DNA of 64,000 nucleotides from NCBI GenBank assembly GCA_009809945.1, contig WTPW01001634.1:71318-135317 (forward strand), given 5' to 3'. Of the stretch, positions 45,610 through 56,645 are shown piece by piece. The position numbers and the translations under genes are program-made. The stretch's first letter is position 1; every line of letters starts with the position of its first letter. Origin of the DNA: Gigaspora margarita. Its lineage: Eukaryota; Glomeromycota; Glomeromycetes; Diversisporales; Gigasporaceae. The notes below the pieces were generated by a model. That model was not told the origin of the DNA. It saw only the letters and a program-made list of their open reading frames with translations, and did not search any database.

Positions 45610-48325
45610 ATGTCCAGATGGTATAAAACATGTATTAATATTATGCCAGACAAAAGAACCTTAATAGAAAATTCAAAAATGGTTTGGCTTGTTAGAGAAA
45701 TTAATCCAGAATTAGAGGTTTTAGTTCTGCATGGCTATCTTAAAGAAGTCTCTCTTACAGAGAACACCTCCCAATTTGCTGGATATTATCATTATAAACC
45801 CAAAATTGAAAATGAAATTTAGATTTCTTTATTACCTGGATATTCAATCTTTTTTCAAATGTCACAAAAAATTTGGAAATTTAGTATTTTAAATGAAAAT
45901 TATTACCTTAAATTTCAATGGTGCAGTCATGAAATTAATTCTAATTTTAACCACCCATGTGATATAGACTTTGATTTTTGTCTTTTTAAATCCAAATTTG
46001 AAAAACTTAGTGCCAATAGTTCATGCTCATTTCCTTACTTTCTTGGATTCTTGGAAGCTGAAAATGTTGCTATGTTACAGGCAGTTGTTGCAAAGCATTA
46101 CTCAAATATTTTTGCTAATAATCAATGAATGTTAAATGTAAAAATGCAGGAAGATAGATTACGATCTAGTTTAAAAAGAAAAAGTGAGGGATCAAGTATA
46201 ATATCAAATAACATTTTGGGATCAACTGAAATTTCAATAAAAAAGGCTTATTATTTGAAAAACATGGCAAGGCCTTATCATTAGAGGATACTCAAACATT
46301 GATGCTAGAATACAAAAAAAGCCAAACTAAAATTTATAGTCTTAATCGAAAAATAAGTGATCTACAAAAACATATAGAAGAATTAGAAAATAAATTAGAT
46401 GAAAAATGACAATTCTTGATGAGAGTAATTTGTTGGAAACAAGTATTGACAGCACAATAAAATCTGCTAAACTTGGTTCTACAATACTAGTTTCTACAGA
46501 AAAATACCTTTCACTAGTACTTACACAACCTTGTCCTAAATATAATAATGACAGTCTTATAAATAAATCTTGGAATATAATACCAATTGGGGATTTCAAG
46601 TTAAAAGCACTATAGAATATATAAAATGTGCATCCATTTTTGAATACACAAATGAATCAAAAGAGATTCCATTAACAAATGCCATAGCTGCTGCAGGACT
46701 TGCAGGAGGAATATCTCATAATGCAATACAGAGTTCATTAGCTATAATAGGAATTACCAATCAAACAAGCAATAAAACTTATTATAAATATCAAAAAATG
46801 TATTTTGCACCTCTTACAGCTAGTGCAAATTTGAGTATAAAAGAAGCTCTGCAAAAATGTATTAAACATACATTATTACAAGGCAAAAAATCTTTATCTG
46901 TAGGATTCAATTGTTCATGGTCTCATGTACAAAATGCAAATCAGGCTTGTGGAGAACTTATCTATCAAGAAATTCCATCTGGTAATAATATTTAATATAT
47001 TAGTATTTACTTGATCTATAATTAATCTTAATTATTTTATATTAGATTATTTTCACAAACTGATTATTGCATTTTATATGGTTGAAAAAGCCAGACTTGT
47101 GAAAGATGGGGTTGTTAAACCAATTCACCAAGGCAACTTTGACAAATTCTCAAGACAAATGGAACATGCTATTTTAATTGAGATATTAAATCAAATTAGC
47201 CCATTATTAGAAGAAGCTGACTTATATTTAGATATATGTATTGATAGTGATTTGAATTCAAACAAGACCTTTGCAAATATACCTATTGTTTCTAATATTT
47301 ATGCAGATCTAAAACATTTAACATGCAATATTAGAAACTCTTTGCAAAGTATATACTATTTATTGCTTTTTTTAAAAAAAATAATAATGATAATAACTTA
47401 GTATTAATAAAAATTTTTTAGATAAAAAAAATATTCAATTCCATGCATTTGAAGACCATATAATGTGCTGGTTTCGTGGATGTATTTATTCTGCAGCATT
47501 ATGGCATGCTGCCCATGATTCTTATGCACCAACTAAAGAAGAAACACGTATTATGCAAGTAGAAGGACTTATCTATCATCTACAAAATGATTATACATGA
47601 TGTTGGTCAGATGTATGCTAGACAAAAAATGATCCAAAAATTATTTTGCAAGAACCAACTCTTTGCCATTCATCTAATAATCGAATAAATGAATTTCAAA
47701 AACTTCTTGAAACAACTTATCGTGTACCTCGTGGTCAAAAAACTGTTACATTAAATAGAACATCCCAAAATGAAGCTTTTAATAGAGTAAAACTTGTTTA
47801 TATGGATAAAAAAATTAATTACTGGCAGTTATTTGCTACACGTCATGCGATGGCTATATTGCATTATAATGAAGGATATACTTATTTACTTTCTGAGCTT
47901 TGAGAAATATATTGTGGAAAGCCATTTGAATTGGCAGACCTGTATAATATTAATGCAATAGAAAGTGCATGTTCTGCAAAACAAAGATGGAATGTAGAAA
48001 AATACAACAACGTAATAAAACANGAGCTAAAAAATATGCNAATNAGTNTAAAGAATTAGCAGGTTTCAATTTTGACCAGGNAATTAATATAAGATAGTAT
48101 TAAAATTCAATATTTATCTAATACTAATAATAATTTAATATATAGGATTTAGNTTTCTATAAGAAAAAAGCACTAGATCAGCTACATGTTAATGAGTTTT
48201 ATCCCTCTTTTGGTCCATTAATTGTTGACTTTGATGTAACTATACGATGCATTTGCTGCAAGGTTTTTTCAAAACATTCTAAAGGCTTATGTTCACTATG
48301 TTATATATACCATCAATTTGGTTAG
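45610..48325 (+). pseudogene. Kolobok/Mutator-like DDE transposase, decayed
   Basis: Chosen start MSRWYKTCINIMPDKRTLIE at 45610. Order: N-terminal unknown domain (to about 46125), coiled coil SLNRKISDLQKHIEELENKL (46340-46400), Cys-rich LTQPCPKY...EYIKCASIF, AAAGLAGGISHNAIQSS and YYKYQKMYF (about 46680-46805), SVGFNCSWSHVQNANQACGE (first acidic site, usually GFD, here Asn), intron, DICIDSDLNSNKTFANI (second Asp, about 47235), intron 47355-47420, QFHAFEDHIMCWFRGC, NRTSQNEAFNRVK (proposed catalytic Glu, about 47775), and a C-terminal zinc finger CICCKVFSKHSKGLCSLC (about 48250-48300). Motifs are recalled from the Mutator/Kolobok-like domain family, not searched. In-frame stops lie mostly at expected Trp or Arg codons. 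Only 43 bp separate it from the helicase, possibly once one protein. Confidence 0.72.
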
Positions 48326-48367
48326 AGCAAAAGGCTTATAAATAAGGAAATAAGCCTACAAAAAGAA

Positions 48368-50332
48368 ATGAACAAACCTATTAGCTTAGAAGAGCATATC
48401 AAAATTATTGCAAAAGAAATTTTCAAATTTACTGAATTGAGACCTGGACAAATAGATGCAATAAAATATTATGTAGAAAACAAAAAGGATACACTTGTTA
48501 TTATGAAAACTGGTGAAGGAAAATCCTTTTGTTATACTGCTGCTTCTATTCTTTTTGATGGTCTTACGGTTGTTATTTCTCCATTAAAATCTCTAATTCA
48601 AAATCAAGTGGTTAGTATAAAAATTAGAAGTTTAAAATTAAAAATAAAATTAATAATAAGTATCTAATCAGCTTTATCTTTAGAATCATTTTATCAAATT
48701 AAGAATTCCATGTGCTGGATTAGTGACTTCATCTCAAGGAACAATTGAACATGAATCAAAAATTATGGAAGAAATAGCCCTTGGGTTTACTCATTTACTT
48801 TATGTTATACCAGAAAAGCTATTGCTTAATAGTTCTCTTAAAAAGTTATGCAGCCACTTGCATGAAAAAGGAGAACTACAATTTGTAATTGATGAAGCTC
48901 ATTGCATTTTCGAATTTTGATATTTTAGGTAAAAGCTATAAATAATATACTAAAAATAAATTAAAATTATTATTAAAAAAATCAAAATATTTTTAGAGAG
49001 GAATGGGAAAAATTAGGCAAATTGAAAGAATATTTTCCTAAGGTCCAGATCATGGCCCTAACTGCAACTCTATCCCAAGATAATATATATGCTCTTAGAA
49101 ATAATTTGAATATTAGTGAAGATAATTTTGAAATTGCAAAAGATAGTGATCTATTGTGCAAGAAATTATGTTTTTCAGTTCAAAGCCGAAAAGAAAATAA
49201 CTTGGCATGGACAAGTGATGTAATAACATTAATAAAAAGTATAGAAGTTGGTCATGCAATTATCTATTGCTCATGAATCAAGGATTGTAAAGATGTTTAT
49301 GAAGCACTAAATTTAAAAATAGAAGAAATACAATTAGATATATATCATAGACAACTACAAGAAGACCACAAAGCAAATGTAATAAAAAAATGGAGTCAAG
49401 GTAAAACACATTTAATGATTGTGATATTAGCATTTGGCATGAGTATAGACATGCCTGATGTTCATCTGGTTTTACATTATAATTGTCCTATGAATATGAG
49501 TAAGTATATATTTACTACTTAGTATATAGTATCTAGCTATTATTAAAAAAATACTAACTTCTGCAAATAGCCAGTTTTATTCAACACTCAGGATGAGCTG
49601 GACGTGATCAAAAAAATTCAAATTGTGTTATTCTTTATGCAGAAAAGGATATTCGCACTAATTACACTATTATCACAGGAGATAGAGAAAGATATAATCA
49701 ATATTTTTTATTTTTTTTTGCATTACTATCTCATGAAAATTATATCAATGCAGTAATGAAAATAATGATGAAAATACTTTTGATTGAGAACTATACCTAG
49801 CTAAAGCACAGCATGAGTTATTTGAGATAAGATATTATTGTCTTACCTTATATAAGTGCCGATTTCAACTAGTATCACGATATCATGCATGGCCAAATGA
49901 TCCAATTCCACCAGAGTGTAAATTATGTAACAACTGTATAAGGCGTGAAAAAGATAATGTGGCATCTTTCAATGCACAGTTGGATATTTTAGAGTTGCTG
50001 CAGATTATTATGTTATTATGTAAAAATAATACTAAACAAATCATATCTTTAGATGTTGTAGAGGTTTTTGGTTGTTCAAAAAGTGCTCGACTTTGAGGTA
50101 GAGGATTAAATTTGCTAGATCTTTTTGATCATGAAAAGCCTAAACTTTTAAACACAAGAGCATTAGCTGAACTGGCATTGGCTAATTTGGTTTGTCGAGG
50201 CTTTGTAAAACAAAGAATTTGGTTGGAATGAAAAACTAATAAAAATTATTTGATGTCTAGTGTAATAATAGAAGGTGTGGTAGAAAATGCAGATTCACTA
50301 GTAAAAAATAAATCTTGGTTGTACTGGAAATA
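48368..50332 (+). pseudogene. RecQ-type DNA helicase, decayed
   Basis: MNKPISLEEHIKIIAKEIFK leads into FTELRPGQIDAIKYYVENKK (motif 0), MKTGEGKSFCYTAA (Walker A, about 48508), VISPLKSLIQNQV (Ia), FVIDEAHCIFEF (DEAH, 48891-48902), MALTATLSQDNI (III, about 49052), HAIIYCS (IV), ILAFGMSIDMPDVHLVLHYN (V), FIQHSG-stop-AGRDQ (VI; Arg codon now TGA). A RecQ zinc region CRFQ...CKLCNNC (49858-49935) and winged-helix-like part ending KSWLYWK at 50332 follow. Introns near 48612-48683, 48929-48996 and 49500-49570. About 600 residues if intact. Such 3'-5' helicases unwind recombination intermediates; here its place inside a TTAA element suggests a transposition accessory. Confidence 0.85.
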
Positions 50333-50869
50333 ATTGTAAAATTTTTTACTTGCTATAGTGCTATTGTTAATAAAAAAATTGAAACTTGTTCAAGTGCATT
50401 TCAAATGGTATGCTTAGATCTACACTTACTACACCTCTCACAATTGGTCTAGCAAAAGAAAAGAGCAATTGTTAATTATTTTTTGGTAGTGAACTGTTTT
50501 TATACGGTCATTCTAATTGTTTAGTTTCCACACCCCTTTGGCAATATAACTTAGTATTTATTATAGCTATTGTAGGGTCTGACATAACAACTTGTACATC
50601 ACAATTTAACCTTTTTTATTTTTCTTTTATTTTTATTTGTTCATCTTAATGATCCCTTTTTTTTAAATATCAAGTAGCAATTTTAATGTTTTTATTAGTT
50701 GCAACCATAAAAAAAAACTTTGAGCCAAAGCAATATGCCAAGTATTTAATTAATACTATATAATTCCCCAAGTCCAAATGGGAATCTATGAGATTTTTGC
50801 CCTGCAACAAGTCAACTATCTTTGCAGAAACTCTTGATCTACTATTTTATTTTTAAGTCTAAAAAATAA
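50333..50869. other. Non-coding interval inside the 10-kb element
   Basis: A/T-rich, T-tracts, no readable gene. Confidence 0.4.
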
Positions 50870-51780
50870 TATCAACGTGTAATTTTTTGGAGCGAAGGAA
50901 TAAGACTGCCAAGTACAGCAAAGCTGGTCCCAATTTATCTCTATTTATTCTGCCATATACAATAATATGTTTATCTGAACCTAAAAAAATTAGCAATTAA
51001 GAGATTAAATAGAATTTTAGGATAGTTTTCTAATTAGTTTGATACTTACTCATAACAGCTGTATGATCTGTACGTCCTTCAATTTCTTTACCTATTGTAT
51101 TCTATATATTGAATATTTAGCAATAATCATTAATAACTAATTATATACAAATTAAATAATGATAAAGATTTCATACATTGATTAGCCATGAATCCTACAA
51201 TATCAAAGCAATTTTATAATTTAACACTTTATCGATAATAGGTTAAATATCAATGTATGCAATATTAACTTCACGTCCAAATGCGTTCTTTCCTGTGTGA
51301 ACTGAAAGATTTGGTTTCAGTTAATAAGAGCTTTAAAAATGGTTCCCAACCCTATTCATTCTTCGCCCAACAATTAAAAATTATAAAATCTTTGTTATGA
51401 GAATTTAAAAATTACCAAATATAGTCTTTGCTATTATGAAAGTTTTAATACAGTCTTCGCACGGTTATAACAACTTTAAAATCGTTTGACTTCTCCCAAC
51501 TAAAAAAATTTTAACCAAGAATTTTAAAAATAATTGACTGAAATATAGTCATTTAACGAAAATAAAGCCAAATTCAGGTTTATCTTTTATGAAACATAGT
51601 TCTGGATACTGTAAAATCAAAAATTAATTCAATAAATGCGTTAAATAAATGTTAAGCTCACCCATGCCTATACTAAAATGGTATATGATCCATCAGTACT
51701 ATTATAAACACTTTCTAAAACTTTAGATTCATTTTCGTCGATTATCCGAAATAGGTATTTATAAGATATGGCATCTGTCT
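50870..51780 (-). pseudogene. Unidentified decayed gene in the 10-kb element
   Basis: Minus-strand exons read DAISYKYLFRIIDENESKVL then ESVYNSTDGSYTILV (51778-51665), a GTGAGC...TTTACAG intron, YPELCFIKDKPEFGFIFVK (51600-51543), then SVHTGKNAFGREVNIAYIDI (51315-51245) and NTIGKEIEGRTDHTAVMS (51105-51050). Plausible protein with conserved-looking text and splice sites, but no family recognised; it could be a captured host gene. Stops and long broken stretches show decay. Confidence 0.5.
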
Positions 51781-51835
51781 AAAAAGAAGTATGAGATTAG
51801 CTACATAAGGCTTCAAGAGACAATATTTTCCAAAT

Positions 51836-51985
51836 AAAATTTGTAACACCTTATAAGGAACAATTCTATAAGGCTGAGAAAGAGGCAAGAGAAGCCAAGG
51901 ACAAAGCTGAGAGGTTAAAAAAAGAAAAGGAAGCTGAGGACGAGTGAAAAAAACAAAGACAAGCCAAAGTAGAGAAAGATGAAGG
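51836..51985 (+). pseudogene. Charged coiled-coil exon fragment
   Basis: VTPYKEQFYKAEKEAREAKD then KAERLKKEKEAEDE, one stop, then KKQRQAKVEKDEG before a GTAATTTT donor-like site. G/A-rich and unlike its surroundings; identity unknown. Confidence 0.4.
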
Positions 51986-52274
51986 TAATTTTATTTTCAA
52001 GCTTTATATAAGACCCTGTTGATAAATAGTATTACAATTGTTTTTTATATAAAAGGTGACAAATTTTATATTTAATTATAAAAGTACTACAGTATAACTA
52101 AATTTTTGCTTATAATTCAAAAAAAAAAGATGCCTGCCAGGATTTGTTTCATATCACATTACAGATTAGAAATTTGATTGACATGCATGAGGTAATCAAT
52201 TTTCATCTATGTAATACAAAAAATTTTGTGCATGGGTTTATATGTAAAATGATCTATGTTCACCCTACCCTTAA

Positions 52275-52642
52275 GGTTATTGATGGTTTGTTTTTTATCT
52301 AGTGAATTGGTAAATTGATGATTATAGATAGAGAAAAATTGTTTAAACTATTCTTTAAAGTGATCAAAGGAGTTGTTGAGTGAAGGAATAGAGAAATTTT
52401 TTAGAAATAGATATTTAGAGATATTAAAAAAAAGGTTAATATTAAATTTGTTGTCATGCTTAATTGTAAGGTATTTTTCTGCTTTACTTGTAAAAACTGT
52501 ATATGGATAAAAATTGTATGTTTTAGGTCGAAGATTTAAATCTTCTGCAAATTTGTTATAGTTGATTGCTTGATAGTTATCAGATAAATAAAGATGTATA
52601 CATGCTAAGTTCAGGCAGAATTGAAGTCTATTTTCTGGCTTA
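52275..52642 (-). pseudogene. LINE ORF1-like region, middle part
   Basis: KPENRLQFCLNLACIHLYLS and FAEDLNLRPKTYNFYPYTVF are followed by DHFKE, a stop, and TNSLDKKQTINNL up to the TTAA at 52271. Upstream it is cut by the Tc1-like element. Joining 54178 to 52642 across one TA keeps a single frame (SPY-KPENRL), evidence that both flanks belong to one ORF. Confidence 0.65.
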
Positions 52643-54175
52643 CAGTGCTTGCCGTAAGTATTCAACCCCCAGTAACTTCCCAGAGTTAAGTTGTAATGCC
52701 TTAAAACTTTTGGTGCATAAAGAGTATCACAAATGTAGATTATCTATATTTTTTTGTGACTGATAAACCTCTATATCAGGATATCACATGATTATAAAGT
52801 TCATGCGTTTTTACATATGATAATTACCTCTAAATTTTTAAATGAAAATATCTTCGCATCGACATGATCAATTTTAATGTTCGATATGGGCCGGTGCAGA
52901 AAGATTTGTACCTCAAAAAATTCCATAATTTTGACACTAAGGAAAAATTTTTTTTTTCTGATTAATTATTAAAAATTTTTTAATATCAAATAAAATAGGT
53001 TTTAATCTAACTTAATATATTATTTTTATTGTTTTAACATTGTTTTATTTTAATAATTAAGCATGTACAATTCACTGTATTTGAAAAAAATACAAACATT
53101 TTTCTTTAAAAAAAAATATATTTTAAATAATTTCGCAACCAATATGCAGTTCTATGAGCTTGTACTTCGCAAGTGCATTAATGTGCATATGATAAAGATA
53201 TAGTTAAAATTTGAGCAAAATTGGATCACTGGTTGTGAAGAAATTAAGCTTTAAAGTGAGGTAATTTGATTTTTTTTACTATATGCCGTATGTATAAATT
53301 ACTATAGTAAATTACATAGTAAAAAAAAAAAGAAAAAAAGTTACTATTAATAAATTTTTTTATTTTATCAATAAAATAATCAAAATTTTTTTATTTTTAT
53401 CAATCTGGTAACCTAATAAGTATATTAAATTAAAAAAATTAAAAATTAATTTGTAAAAAAAATTTTTTAATCAGAGCTATTTGAGGTACAAATCTTTTTG
53501 CACCAGTCCATAGCTCTTTTTAATTCTACATTTATGTAGAATTAAAAAGAGCCATCAAACATTAAAATTGATCATGTCGATGCTAAGATATTTTTATTTA
53601 AAATTTAGTTAATTATTGGCATTGGGAAGGTGTTAAAACAAAATTTTTTAAAAAACTTAAAATGTATATATTTTGACAACCATGTAATCAATTTTAATGT
53701 TTAAGAGCTCTTTTGAATTCTACATGCATGTAGAATTCAAAAAAGCCTTTAAACATTAAGATTGATCACATCATTGTCAAAATATTTTTGTTTAAATTTT
53801 GTTATAATCAAATAATTATTTAATTTTTTTTTAAATTTTCAGCCATGATATTTTGAGACCGGCCTAACCTATATCAATGTTTGAGGCCTCTTTTGAATTC
53901 TACAAGACAGTAGAAGTCAAAAGAGCCCTTAAACATTGAGATTGACTGCATCGTTATCAGAAAATTTATATTAATTTAAAAAAAAAGTGGGCTATGATGT
54001 ATTTACGTGATGGGTATGGCAATTTTTGTTATAGGTACCCAACATGGATGTTTTATCATCTACAAAAAGTATAGATGATCAGTTTTTATGCTATTCGTTT
54101 GCTAGAAAACATTTCACATTGCTTCAAATTCTCTATAGAAAGTTACTAGGGGTCTGATACTTACGGCTGGTACTG
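52643..54175. mobile_element. Tc1/mariner-like non-autonomous element with TA duplication
   Basis: Termini CAGTGCTTGCCGTAAGTATT and, reversed, CAGTACCAGCCGTAAGTATC, both continuing to CCCC.AGTAACTT; the CAGTGC..TGC.AAAGTATTC style is typical of Tc1-like elements. TA flanks both ends (52641-52642, 54176-54177). The interior lacks a transposase and instead holds an inverted-repeat array: GACATGATCAATTTTAATGT at 52863 and its complement or variants near 53560, 53680 and 53860, each next to a short AATTCTACAT palindrome. Confidence 0.85.
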
Positions 54176-54177
54176 TA

Positions 54178-55552
54178 TAAGGAGAAATTGTAGCTGCAGA
54201 TACAAATATCTCAGCATAGTTAAGTTTAGTAAAAAGAATAGTTATAAATTTGTGAATTAGAAGTTTAAGATCTTTTCACAGATTTCAAATGGTATTTTGG
54301 TTTTTTCATTTATAGTTAGGTTTTTTTGGTAAATAAAGTAGTAAGAAAATCAGGGCTTTCTTCTGCCATTGTTCTAATAATATAGTGAAAGCTTGCTTTA
54401 AGAGGTTTGCTATTTTTTGTTTCTTCTTTAATAATACTTCTAGGATAGAAATTATGAAGATGTGAATTAAGGAAATTGTATAAAAAAGAGAATGTATTTG
54501 TTTGAAGCTTGTTATTGGATTCCATTTCTTCAGTGATTGGAAAGTTTGCAAGCTAATCAAAAGTTGGGTTAGATTTGGCATGAGTATTGGAAGTATTGCT
54601 AGAAGATGAATTTTTATTAGAAGGGGTTTGCTGTTCTTTATTAAGAGATTGTTGTTGTTTTTGCTACTGTTGCTATTGTTGTTGCTGTTGTTGTTGCTGT
54701 TGTTGCTGCTGTTGTTGTTGTTGTTGCTGTTGTTATTGCTGTTGTTGTTGTTGCTATTGCTATTGTTGTTGTTTTTAACTTTAATCTGTTTACTTCTTTG
54801 TGCAAGTCTTCTAAGAAAATTGAGTTTTTCATCTTTTGTAAGCATAAAGCAATAGTAAAAATGATAGAAAGAAAGTTGTTTTGAGTTTAATTTTTTTTGA
54901 ACAGGAGCTTGTTTAAAATCTTGGGTCATTTTAGCACATTCACGATATAATAAACATCCCTTAACAATACAACATTTGGAATAGTCTGGTGCATGTTGTT
55001 CATTTGAAGATAATTTAACACAAGGAATATCTTTAGCTTTGTATAAGAAACAAGTATAAAAGTGTTATGAATGAGGAGTAATAGCTGTAGGAGTTGGATC
55101 TTGATGATAGTTTGGAAATAAGATTCTAGGTTGTGTGCTTGTAAGGTTAAGATTTTGAGTTGTAGATTGTTTAATAGGTGATTTGGGAACAGTATCTTTA
55201 ATTTTAGGAAATCTTCTCTCAATATTAACAATTGGAGAGGTGTCCATAGGAGTTGGTTCTTAAGAAAGTGTTTTAGTAGTAAGTTCAGTAGGAATATGAT
55301 AAAATTGAGATGTAAAATTAACATGGTATTTTTTACAAATACAAGTACTAATTGTTAGTTGTGTTGGTACAGGAAAGTAGTGATAAGTATTTTTATTTTG
55401 GTTTCACAATTGGGAGAACTAAAGGCAGATGGCATTACTTTAAGTATTGCAGCATCTGTTTCTTTAATAAATACTTCAAAATGATCTTTGCATTTAGGAT
55501 AAAAGTAGTCAATATCATAGGAATCAGGTTCTTTACTAAAAAGTGTACGCAT
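54178..55552 (-). pseudogene. LINE ORF1-like region, N-terminal part with Asn-rich tract
   Basis: Likely start MRTLFSKEPDSYDIDYFYPK at 55552. Cys clusters: FYPKCKDHF, CICKKYHV (about 55335) and CCIVKGCLLYRECAK (54985-54930), possible zinc knuckles for RNA binding. Then MTQDFKQAPVQKKLNSKQLS, a leucine-rich KLNFLRRLAQRSKQIKV, and a polyasparagine tract encoded by the trinucleotide repeat 54645-54778. Ends KFITILFTKLNYAEI...SPY at the Tc1-like insertion. Frameshifts between segments. Confidence 0.6.
54645..54778. repeat. Trinucleotide microsatellite (GTT/GCT)n
   Basis: Imperfect GTTGTTGCT repeat inside the LINE ORF1-like region; on the minus strand it encodes mostly Asn. The Cys- and Leu-rich plus-strand frames through it are artefacts. 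Confidence 0.9.
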
Positions 55553-55620
55553 GTTAAATATATAGAGTTATATAGTAAGTTTTGTAGATATAGAATAAGT
55601 AGTATAGAAGAGTAGTTCAA

Positions 55621-56105
55621 ATTTAATTAAATAAAATATATAATATATATTTAGAATTATTCAAGAGAAGATTAAATTTAATGAATTGGATAATAAGATA
55701 GGAATTGTTAAGAGCTTCACAAAGAGGTATAATTTGTTTCATGTAATGTAATACCCATCAAGCAAGTATAGATTACACAAGCACATGCTATTTAGATCAT
55801 GTGATATTAGTCACATGTTACACAAATTACATGTTACACAAGATGTGCAAGATTGTATAGTTTAGGTAATGTTAATTTGTATAAATTAGAAAGGTTACAA
55901 AAAAGTAAATATTTGCTTTGTGTAAAATTAATTAATAATTTGTTTAATTAATTGAAAACCAATAAGTTTTGGGTTATTAAAATATGGGTAACATGATTTT
56001 ATATTGCACAAAAAATGCCTGTAGGGGTATTTTTCGTAGCAGAGTTAAAAAAGAAAAATATAGAAAGGTTGAAGGTTTTTTTTGTATATCTCAGTCAGTT
56101 TTAAG
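55621..56105. other. AT-rich stretch, no gene seen
   Basis: Presumed LINE 5' flank. Contains ATGTTACACAAATTACATG-like alternations near 55815; nothing else recognised. Confidence 0.4.
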
Positions 56106-56541
56106 TAGGGCTGTTAATAGAGTGATCCAGAGTGGTGTGGAGCATACTCTGCCAGAGTAAACATCAAAACCACACCACACTGGAGGTCACAACTCCAGAT
56201 TATACTCCATAATTTGCTCCAAATTGTCACTTCAGACTAAATTTTATAACATATTAAAAACTATTTTCTAAATTGCAATATATATTTCAATATCTAGAAC
56301 AAATTCTATTAAATGCTACAATGTTAATTAACTTGATAATTTTTATTTTCAATGTACAACAATTAGCAATAAATTATTTATATTTTTAATCCAGAGCAGT
56401 ATTAGCAGTAACTCTAGAGTATAAACCACTCTGTTTTCTCTTTACATTAATCTGGAGTGGTGTAATATCTAAACCACACTGGCATGGAGTGGTTTATACT
56501 CCTAGCTTACTCTAGAGTATTATGCTCCATTAACAGCCCTA
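56106..56541. mobile_element. hAT MITE with AGAGTGGTGTGGAG repeats
   Basis: Termini TAGGGCTGTTAATAGAGTG and, reversed, TAGGGCTGTTAATGGAGCA; exact 8-bp target duplication GTTTTAAG (56098-56105, 56542-56549). Subterminal GAGTGGTGTGG and ACTCCAGA/TCTGGAGT words. 436 bp. Confidence 0.95.
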
Positions 56542-56645
56542 GTTTTAAGGCTACAAACTTGAAATGCAGCTTATTATAATGAGAAAAGTATGCTCTTTCA
56601 CTTTTTCTTAGTTTGCAAAATAGATTAAAAAGGCCGTTTTAGATA

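Larger units (their letters stand above)
42221..52270 (+). mobile_element. 10-kb Kolobok-like TTAA element with transposase and RecQ helicase
   Basis: Left end GGGTAGGGTAAATGTAGATC then ATTT; reversed right end GGGTAGGGTGAACATAGATC then ATTT: inverted repeats of at least 24 bp with 3 mismatches. TTAA lies directly outside both ends (42217-42220, 52271-52274). The flanks are two parts of the same LINE, as expected for an insertion. Plus-strand cargo: Kolobok/Mutator-like transposase (45610-48325) and RecQ-type helicase (48368-50332). TTAA targets and GGG-rich ends are known Kolobok traits; the RecQ partner is the unusual part. Also holds a hAT MITE, a hairpin, a kinase tail and a minus-strand unknown gene. 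Confidence 0.82.
34815..55620 (-). mobile_element. Long decayed LINE, interrupted by three DNA elements
   Basis: The minus-strand order is ORF1-like region (from 55552), endonuclease, reverse transcriptase with YMDD, RNase H, zinc-knuckle-like segment, and a 3' end GACAGAGGCAAAACCTCACC followed by a poly(A)-like tail (T-rich on the plus strand, 34800-34823). Insertions at 39164-39507, 42221-52270 and 52643-54175 have TE hallmarks. Without them the LINE is about 8.8 kb, long for the class, so other insertions or an extended ORF1 may remain. The outer 5' limit is approximate and I found no target duplication for the LINE itself. Confidence 0.82.

Noticed and set aside
54587..54855. Cys- and Leu-homopolymer frames on the plus strand
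   Set aside because: They are alternative readings of the trinucleotide microsatellite inside the minus-strand LINE ORF1-like region.
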